DNA from: Chromera velia
Lineage: Eukaryota; Sar; Chromeraceae
DNA length: 11,722 nt
Assembly: GCA_018398765.1 (NCBI GenBank)
Contig: JAHBMJ010004736.1
Span: forward strand, 64,740 to 76,461
Reading direction: 5' to 3'
Each line of letters opens with the position of its first letter. Position 1 is the stretch's first letter. Shown here piece after piece: positions 10,301 through 11,722 of the stretch. The notes beneath the pieces were generated by a model. That model was not told the origin of the DNA, searched no databases, and saw nothing but the letters and a program-made list of their open reading frames with translations. A program made the translations under genes and the position numbers.

Positions 10301-11722
10301 TTTGTCTGTCTGTCCGTCCGTGTGTATGTATGTGTGTGTGCATTTATGTCCCATACACCCCTCCCTCCCCGTTGTGTCTGCAGGAAAGGAGCGAGTCTCG
10401 CAGTTCCTCGGGTGGAACCACTTCTGGTGGTGGTATGCTTTCGGCGTGTGGGGGGGCGCTGTGGCCTGCTACGTTCCTTTGTGGACTCTTGACCCTCGGC
10501 ACTCTGTGTACGCATCGGGCCTCCAGGTAGGTGGGCAGGGGGAGAGTGGGTGAGTGAGTGAGGGTTTTGGGGTAGTCGTGGGTGCCTGGATCTCTTTCTG
10601 AAGGGAGGCAGAGAAAACGCAATTTCTATGTCGATCTCTGCGGATGTTCTCTCTTTTTTCCGCATGAAAGGGGGGGAAGGCTGGGAAGCCGTGTTTTCTG
10701 GGAATCGGAGAGACCCTCCCACGATGAGGAGGCGGACGGGATGCACAGCCGGGGACTTGGCGAGACGCCATCACTTGACCGCAGGAGCCTGCCTCATCGC
10801 ACCGACGCGGTGTGGATATGATGAGTTTTCGTTGGGTCTCTGTTTTTTCGTTGTCTTACACAGGGTTTTTGCTGGGCAGCTTTGTGAGTCATCTGCAAGG
10901 GACTTGTTTGCGCACAGGTGAATGCTTGCCGAAAAAAACCACCTTCGAAGTCCGTCCTTTTTCTCTTGTGGTCCTCCTGCACACATTTGGCTACATCTTG
11001 CCTCTTTGCTGAGAATCGGTCTAATAAATTTTCGAATGGATGCAGGTGCCGTCTGTCTACTTTCTTGGGCTCGTCACACTCTTCCTTGCCGTCTGGGTGC
11101 GTTCCCTCTTTCATTTTCTCATATCCATATGTTTCTGTCTCGTTCTGCCCGACCTTGTGTGTTTCACTCCCGTCACTTCTTTGTTTTCTCTCTCGGGTTC
11201 GCACGCCGGCATTCTATCGACTTTTGTCTTTTCCCTCGTATCTCCTCTCTCTTCTTTTTTTGTTTCGTATGGTTTTCTTGAGAGTGCCGGCCTGCTAGTG
11301 TTCAAAAATTTGTGCGCCTTTTTTCCGGATCTGTTCTGCATACACCAAAAAAGAATGGGAAAAAGTCCGTTTCGTTTCTGAGTGCAGATTGCCAACGGCA
11401 TCTTGGTCCCCTTTGTGAACACCTGGTTTTGGTTCATTCATCTGGCGATCTGGTGTGCTCCTCTTTTCTTTTGGGCCTCTGCTGTGATCTGCGTGAGTAT
11501 CGACCTGTCTCCAAATCTCGAGGGGGAGGTCGAGAGGCTGGGGATCACCCCTGTTGTCTTCCCTCTGTTGGTGATTGGATCTTTGATCGCCTTCCTCCCC
11601 CTGTTTGCCTGGAAATGGGGGAAGATCCTGTGGACCCCTGGGCCTGTGCAGATCATCAAGGAGAGACTGTTCATGAGGGTCTTCGATGTCGTCATCGCAC
11701 CCAAAGGGTTAGGGGGGGGGGG
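99..11722 (+). CDS. P4-type ATPase (phospholipid flippase-like), partial at both ends, 17 exons
   Basis: Join of 99-562, 915-983, 1357-1427, 2111-2258, 2451-2846, 3311-4229, 4571-4639, 5024-5676, 5997-6205, 6728-6815, 6963-7055, 7259-7998, 8297-9337, 9705-9985, 10384-10526, 11046-11096 and 11388-11722. Every junction is phase-compatible, giving about 5,770 coding bases. P4-ATPases are integral membrane proteins that use ATP, through a phospho-aspartate intermediate, to move phospholipids to the cytosolic leaflet, usually with a CDC50 beta subunit. Seen in order: A-domain end, helices 3-4 with PISL (2214-2225), DKTGT (phospho-Asp codon 2565-2567), LCHSV, SSPDE, RKRMSV, KGAD, TGDK, GDGANDV and helices 5-10. 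The catalytic motifs look intact. Helices 1-2 and the DGET part of the A domain are upstream of the window. Long Ser/Pro/Glu/Gly-rich insertions make the product much longer than the usual 1,100-1,200 residues. It could be a stand-alone flippase or the ATPase half of an alveolate guanylate cyclase fusion. Substrate and partner cannot be told from sequence. Confidence 0.95.
563..914 (+). other. Intron 1 in window (352 bases)
   Basis: It starts GTGATT and ends CCTGCAG after a C/T-rich stretch (about 810-910). The exon frame stays open across most of it, but the translation has no family similarity. No repeat or RNA gene is recognised. Confidence 0.75.
915..983 (+). CDS. Exon 2: approach to helix 3
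   Basis: Twenty-three codons, phase 0 at both ends. They encode a charged, basic linker ([16 protein letters not shown]) followed by the hydrophobic ALFGLQ that begins helix 3. In the family this position holds the EKxxNxxIxxLF segment. The acceptor is CTGCAG at 909-914 and the donor is GTGAGT at 984. Confidence 0.85.
984..1356 (+). other. Intron 2 (373 bases) ending in a TTTCC microsatellite
   Basis: It starts GTGAGT and ends TTCCAG. The last roughly 83 bases before the acceptor are a TTTCC pentanucleotide repeat, so the polypyrimidine tract is the microsatellite itself. No gene is seen in the remainder. Confidence 0.8.
1272..1354 (+). repeat. TTTCC pentanucleotide microsatellite
   Basis: About sixteen units of TTTCC with two TTTTC interruptions, all pyrimidine on the + strand. 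It abuts the AG acceptor of intron 2 at 1355-1356. Short Phe/Leu/Ser reading frames here are by-products of the repeat. Confidence 0.97.
1357..1427 (+). CDS. Exon 3: helix 3
   Basis: Twenty-three codons plus TG of a split Trp codon. They encode the hydrophobic helix core [14 protein letters not shown], then NSSSIQNAW. Joined to exon 4 the text reads NAWYLMW, matching the family's xHWYL after helix 3. This fixes the donor at 1428 (GTTAGT) rather than one base away. Confidence 0.85.
1428..2110 (+). other. Intron 3 (683 bases), largest in the window
   Basis: It starts GTTAGT and ends CCTGCAG. It contains several CAGTCTCTCTGTCAG-like imperfect direct repeats at about 1438-1500, unremarkable sequence to about 1700, then the long TTCC/TTTC/TCTG microsatellite. 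The final 120 bases are C/T-rich and form the acceptor tract. No gene is seen. Confidence 0.8.
1709..1984 (+). repeat. TTCC / TTTC / TCTG compound microsatellite
   Basis: Tetranucleotide runs of TTCC alternate with TTTC, then change to TCTG from about 1957 to 1984. Positions 1739-1960 contain no purine on the + strand, 222 bases in a row. The Arg/Lys/Glu/Gly-rich frame on the opposite strand and the Phe/Leu/Ser frames on this strand are translation artefacts of the repeat. Confidence 0.97.
2111..2258 (+). CDS. Exon 4: helix 4 with the PISL motif
   Basis: One base completes the split Trp codon, then 49 codons follow. They encode [20 protein letters not shown], a loop, and helix 4 with [23 protein letters not shown] at 2214-2225 is the flippase helix-4 signature, where metal-pumping P-type ATPases carry a different ion-binding sequence. 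It ends at a phase 0 GTGGGC donor (2259). Confidence 0.92.
2259..2450 (+). other. Intron 4 (192 bases)
   Basis: It starts GTGGGC and ends CACCTGCAG after a T/C-rich 3' half. It joins ILQ to [11 protein letters not shown], the normal family order. Nothing else is seen in it. Confidence 0.85.
2451..2846 (+). CDS. Exon 5: phosphorylation site DKTGT
   Basis: It encodes [16 protein letters not shown], then [24 protein letters not shown]. The aspartate in DKTGT (codon 2565-2567) is the residue phosphorylated from ATP in all P-type ATPases. The exon continues into the start of the N domain, including [13 protein letters not shown]. The 5' boundary is firm. The 3' end is chosen at the phase 0 GTCAGT donor (2847), because exon 6 begins in phase 0 and GTCAGT is the most common donor in this gene. 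A GTGAGT four bases downstream (2851) has the wrong phase. The end could differ by a few residues. Confidence 0.88.
2847..3310 (+). other. Intron 5 (about 464 bases)
   Basis: It starts GTCAGT (assigned) and ends TATATGCAG. Its last 70 bases are GT-rich rather than pyrimidine-rich. Two short blocks at 3026-3052 and 3098-3117 are inverted copies of blocks in intron 8. Retention would hit a stop at 2988-2990. No gene is seen. Confidence 0.65.
3311..4229 (+). CDS. Exon 6: LCHSV motif, then a giant low-complexity insertion
   Basis: 306 codons plus one base. The first codons encode [14 protein letters not shown], matching the N-domain FxRxLALCHTV block (LCHSV at 3338-3352). In ordinary flippases about 20 residues then separate this from the SPDE motif. 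Here about 285 follow, with no recognisable fold: an acidic run (about 3370-3412), a cluster of Ser/Thr-Pro sites ([11 protein letters not shown], about 3412-3450), Lys/Ser-rich and Pro-rich parts, then Gly/Arg/Ser-rich sequence ending [11 protein letters not shown]. The insertion is probably a disordered surface loop. The end is set at the GTCAGT donor (4230), phase 1, which pairs with the two bases that open exon 7. Confidence 0.85.
4230..4570 (+). other. Intron 6 (341 bases) with a CG/TG tract
   Basis: It starts GTCAGT and ends GAATGCAG. An alternating purine-pyrimidine tract fills much of the middle. The exon 6 frame stays open through it until a TGA at 4562-4564, but the Cys/Val-rich text is a repeat artefact. 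The acceptor region is only weakly pyrimidine-rich. Confidence 0.8.
4255..4370 (+). repeat. CG and TG dinucleotide tract
   Basis: Perfect purine-pyrimidine alternation runs from 4255 to 4307, with a CG core (about 4269-4282) followed by TG. It continues as TATG/TG repeats to about 4366. This is sequence of the kind that can adopt Z-DNA under supercoiling. The His/Thr-rich reading frame on the opposite strand is spurious. Confidence 0.95.
4571..4639 (+). CDS. Exon 7: N-domain SSPDE motif
   Basis: Two bases complete a split codon, then 22 codons and one more base. They encode [23 protein letters not shown], the flippase YxASSPDExALVxAA block of the nucleotide-binding domain (SPDE at 4597-4608). 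The final G joins GA of exon 8 to give the conserved Gly-Phe pair. The donor is GTCAGT at 4640. Confidence 0.92.
4640..5023 (+). other. Intron 7 (384 bases)
   Basis: It starts GTCAGT and ends CTTCCTCAG, one of only two acceptors without TGCAG. Short tetranucleotide runs lie near its 5' end: GATA (about 4678-4691) and CAGA (about 4701-4715). Otherwise nothing is recognised. Confidence 0.85.
5024..5676 (+). CDS. Exon 8: N domain with an insertion, RKRMSV and KGAD motifs
   Basis: It begins in the conserved [15 protein letters not shown] segment. A loop of about 140 residues with no recognisable fold follows (about 5071-5500), rich in Gly, Ser, Val and Glu and including a run of ten G bases at 5482-5491. 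The family text resumes with [23 protein letters not shown], where the Phe and Arg/Lys residues contribute to ATP binding, and KGADSAMF (KGAD at 5605-5616). It ends SVDSLQ at a phase 0 GTCTGT donor (5677). Both flanks of the insertion are in the same frame, so the G run has a consistent length. Confidence 0.9.
5677..5996 (+). other. Intron 8 (320 bases)
   Basis: It starts GTCTGT and ends CTCTGCAG. It is C/T-rich throughout. Blocks at 5719-5738 and 5852-5879 resemble, in inverted orientation, blocks of intron 5. No gene is seen. Confidence 0.8.
5997..6205 (+). CDS. Exon 9: end of N domain, GLRTL and IED motifs
   Basis: Sixty-nine codons plus two bases. It encodes [22 protein letters not shown], the family's hinge-side GLRTL block (6024-6038), then SWHDRYATA and [10 protein letters not shown] with AA of the next Lys codon. 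Exon 10 supplies the third base and continues LQDGVP, the exact family order. The last 19 bases (6187-6205), together with the donor, are the first copy of the tandem 55-bp repeat that fills the start of intron 9. Confidence 0.93.
6187..6550 (+). repeat. 55-bp minisatellite spanning an exon end and its splice donor
   Basis: Unit starts are at 6187, 6242, 6297, 6352, 6407, 6462 and 6517, an exact 55-base period. There are six full units and one partial. Copies differ at only a few positions, for example 6303, a C/T in the CATYCATG part, and a GCAT-to-ATAC change in the fifth copy. The first unit is partly exonic (6187-6205). Each unit keeps GAGGACAA followed by GTCAGTCAGT, giving seven candidate 5' splice sites at 6206, 6261, 6316, 6371, 6426, 6481 and 6536. 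Units are contiguous, with no spacers. High identity suggests recent expansion or ongoing homogenisation. Confidence 0.97.
6206..6727 (+). other. Intron 9 (522 bases) beginning inside a minisatellite
   Basis: It starts GTCAGT and ends AGTGCAG. The first roughly 345 bases are the 55-bp tandem array. The remaining 180 bases are T-rich, with a usable acceptor tract and no recognised element. Using any donor beyond the first would bring a stop codon into the message within the second repeat copy (TGA at about 6250-6253). Confidence 0.9.
6728..6815 (+). CDS. Exon 10: DGVP and TGDK motifs of the P domain
   Basis: One base completes the Lys codon split by intron 9, then 29 codons follow. They encode [33 protein letters not shown] (6795-6806) is the conserved P-domain motif whose Asp contributes to Mg/phosphate coordination. 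It ends phase 0 at GTCAGT (6816). Confidence 0.94.
6816..6962 (+). other. Intron 10 (147 bases), shortest in the window
   Basis: It starts GTCAGT and ends AAATGCAG, with a T-rich body. It joins GDKMET directly to [11 protein letters not shown], matching the family's GDKxETAxxIxxSCxLL. Confidence 0.9.
6963..7055 (+). CDS. Exon 11: SIAKSCNLI segment of the P domain
   Basis: Thirty-one codons, phase 0 at both ends. [14 protein letters not shown] follows the TGDK block in the usual order, then a short variable stretch ending [11 protein letters not shown] leads into the large insertion. The donor is GTCGGT at 7056. Confidence 0.92.
7056..7258 (+). other. Intron 11 (203 bases)
   Basis: It starts GTCGGT and ends TTTGTGCAG after a strong C/T tract (about 7209-7251). 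A second AG six bases further on (CTGCAG) is in phase and could be used as an alternative acceptor, removing two residues. Confidence 0.85.
7259..7998 (+). CDS. Exon 12: first half of the P-domain insertion
   Basis: 246 codons plus two bases, with little similarity to the flippase core. It opens with a possibly helical [20 protein letters not shown], then runs through Ser/Ala/Gly-rich sequence, a [17 protein letters not shown] segment (about 7741-7793), and a strongly charged Arg/Glu/Asp stretch (about 7800-7890) that could form a charged helix. Together with the first part of exon 13 it separates the SCNLI and GDAL blocks by nearly 490 residues, where typical flippases have about 50. The frame meets TGA straight after the exon (8000-8002). 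It is not the gene end, because the GTGAGT donor at 7999 leads to exon 13 in phase. Confidence 0.85.
7999..8296 (+). other. Intron 12 (298 bases)
   Basis: It starts GTGAGT and ends GAATGCAG. It holds a short G run (8011-8018, approximate), a C/T-rich stretch and a poly-T of about 14 bases near 8169. Nothing coding is seen. Confidence 0.82.
8297..9337 (+). CDS. Exon 13: second half of the insertion, then the GDGANDV hinge
   Basis: One base plus 346 codons plus two bases. About 8298-9023 is a Pro/Ser/Gly-rich, probably disordered insertion of about 240 residues, with a possibly helical acidic part ([15 protein letters not shown], about 8425-8470) and a run of twelve G bases at 8783-8794 coding for Gly. 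From about 9024 the family sequence resumes: [18 protein letters not shown] (usual flippases have IDGxxL), [12 protein letters not shown] (9141 onward), then [10 protein letters not shown] (9222 onward), the P-domain hinge with the Mg-binding Asp. It ends [13 protein letters not shown] with the Arg codon split. The donor is GTCGGT at 9338. Confidence 0.92.
9338..9704 (+). other. Intron 13 (367 bases)
   Basis: It starts GTCGGT and ends CTCTCTGCAG, with a long C/T-rich middle (about 9400-9600) and an A-rich patch at about 9609-9630. It joins QFR to [10 protein letters not shown], the exact family order. Confidence 0.88.
9705..9985 (+). CDS. Exon 14: helices 5 and 6
   Basis: One base completes the Arg codon, then 93 codons and one further base. 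[22 protein letters not shown] opens helix 5, followed by [19 protein letters not shown]. The family's FYKN is MSRN here (9778-9789), so the helix-5 lysine is replaced by arginine. Then come [37 protein letters not shown], equal to the family's SGxxxYDxW and NxxFTxLPxxxxGxFDxDV, and PFLYPTIR. The donor is GTAGGT at 9986. Confidence 0.93.
9986..10383 (+). other. Intron 14 (398 bases)
   Basis: It starts GTAGGT and ends TGTCTGCAG after a T/C- and GT-rich 3' half. A CTGCAG at about 10077-10082 is a possible cryptic acceptor, but the sequence after it shows no family similarity. Nothing else is recognised. Confidence 0.85.
10384..10526 (+). CDS. Exon 15: helix 7
   Basis: Two bases complete a Gly codon, then 47 codons follow. 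They encode [20 protein letters not shown], then [26 protein letters not shown]. This is the Trp-rich helix 7 and the outer loop before helix 8. It ends phase 0 at GTAGGT (10527). Confidence 0.88.
10527..11045 (+). other. Intron 15 (519 bases)
   Basis: It starts GTAGGT and ends GGATGCAG. It has open reading frames and possible internal acceptors (CGCAG about 10791, ACACAG about 10863), but joining exon 15 directly to exon 16 already gives the expected helix 7 to helix 8 spacing. I treat it as an intron without an extra exon. Confidence 0.75.
11046..11096 (+). CDS. Exon 16: helix 8
   Basis: Only 17 codons, phase 0 at both ends: [17 protein letters not shown], a hydrophobic helix at the position of the family's helix 8. 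The donor is GTGCGT at 11097. The exon is short, but its phase, its flanking splice sites and its hydrophobic character agree. Confidence 0.78.
11097..11387 (+). other. Intron 16 (291 bases)
   Basis: It starts GTGCGT and ends GAGTGCAG. It is strongly T/C-rich up to about 11280, with a weaker A-rich stretch just before the acceptor. The downstream frame is open across it, so intron retention would be hard to tell from coding by frame alone. Confidence 0.75.
11388..11722 (+). CDS. Exon 17: helices 9 and 10, truncated by the window edge
   Basis: 111 complete codons to the edge. [22 protein letters not shown] continues into [12 protein letters not shown] (helix 9). After a short charged outer loop comes [20 protein letters not shown] (helix 10). 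The cytosolic text [20 protein letters not shown] corresponds to the family's segment after helix 10, where a Pro precedes a QxxxE-like basic stretch. The frame is still open at the edge, where it enters a run of 11 G. There is no stop codon, so the C-terminal region is missing. A GTGAGT inside the exon (11491) could act as an internal donor. Confidence 0.9.
   Translation, partial: MANGILVPFVNTWFWFIHLAIWCAPLFFWASAVICVSIDLSPNLEGEVERLGITPVVFPLLVIGSLIAFLPLFAWKWGKILWTPGPVQIIKERLFMRVFDVVIAPKGLGGG

Noticed and set aside
10792-10920. Possible extra exon with a hydrophobic reading frame in intron 15.
   Set aside because: Exon 15 joined directly to exon 16 already gives the family's spacing from helix 7 to helix 8, and the candidate has no recognisable match.
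11703-11722. GGGTTAGGG at the right edge as telomere sequence.
   Set aside because: There is only one unit, it lies in an open coding frame, and it runs into a G homopolymer. It looks like coding sequence or an assembly edge rather than a telomere.
99-11722. Metal-pumping P-type ATPase (such as calcium or proton type) in place of a flippase.
   Set aside because: Helix 4 carries PISL, and the N domain has LCHSV and SSPDE, which are typical of the P4 group. The ion-site residues of the metal pumps are absent.
1-11722. Prokaryotic or mobile-element origin of the region.
   Set aside because: Sixteen phase-consistent spliceosomal introns in a eukaryote-specific ATPase family, and no transposase, integrase or terminal repeats recognised.

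Overview
This window is a fragment of one large, intron-rich nuclear gene on the + strand. It encodes a P4-type ATPase, a lipid-flippase-like P-type ATPase. I assign 17 coding exons between 99 and the right edge (11722), separated by 16 spliceosomal introns of about 150 to 680 bases. All exon phases join without a break, giving about 1,920 residues in the window. The gene is open at both ends. Transmembrane helices 1-2 and the start of the actuator (A) domain lie upstream of the window, and whatever follows helix 10 lies downstream.

The identification rests on ordered P4-ATPase signatures. These are the A-domain LY-x-F-x-G block, the LLRGSTL/NTDW block, PISL in helix 4, the phosphorylation motif DKTGT, LCHSV, SSPDE, RKRMSV, KGAD, GLRTL, IED-K/LQDGVP, TGDK, the ATPKQK block, the GDGANDV hinge, and then helices 5 to 10. 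Several long low-complexity insertions rich in Ser, Pro, Glu, Gly and basic residues interrupt the cytosolic domains. They add very roughly 900-1,000 residues to a core that is normally about 1,100-1,200 residues long.

The organism is a eukaryote. The large low-complexity insertions in a conserved enzyme, the many short introns, the microsatellite-rich introns and the moderate base composition suggest a protist, with a chromerid or other alveolate alga as my best guess. This is inference from style, not a sequence match.

Layout: 1-98 is an intron tail. 99-562 is the A-domain end. 915-2258 holds helices 3-4. 2451-4229 is the phosphorylation (P) site and the first part of the nucleotide-binding (N) domain with a giant insertion. 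4571-6205 is the N domain with a second insertion. 6728-7055 is the return to the P domain. 7259-9337 is a very long insertion followed by the P-domain hinge. 9705-11722 holds helices 5-10. Introns carry pyrimidine microsatellites (1272-1354, 1709-1984), a Z-DNA-prone CG/TG tract (4255-4370) and a 55-bp minisatellite (6187-6550).

The most unusual element is that 55-bp minisatellite. Its repeat unit contains the last 19 bases of an exon together with its 5' splice site, so seven near-identical splice donors stand in tandem. The other points worth attention are the splice-site signature (C at donor position +3 in half of the introns, TGCAG at nearly every acceptor), an inverted dispersed repeat shared by two introns, and the possibility that this is the ATPase half of an alveolate P4-ATPase/guanylate cyclase fusion, which the window cannot decide. 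I see no second gene and no RNA gene.
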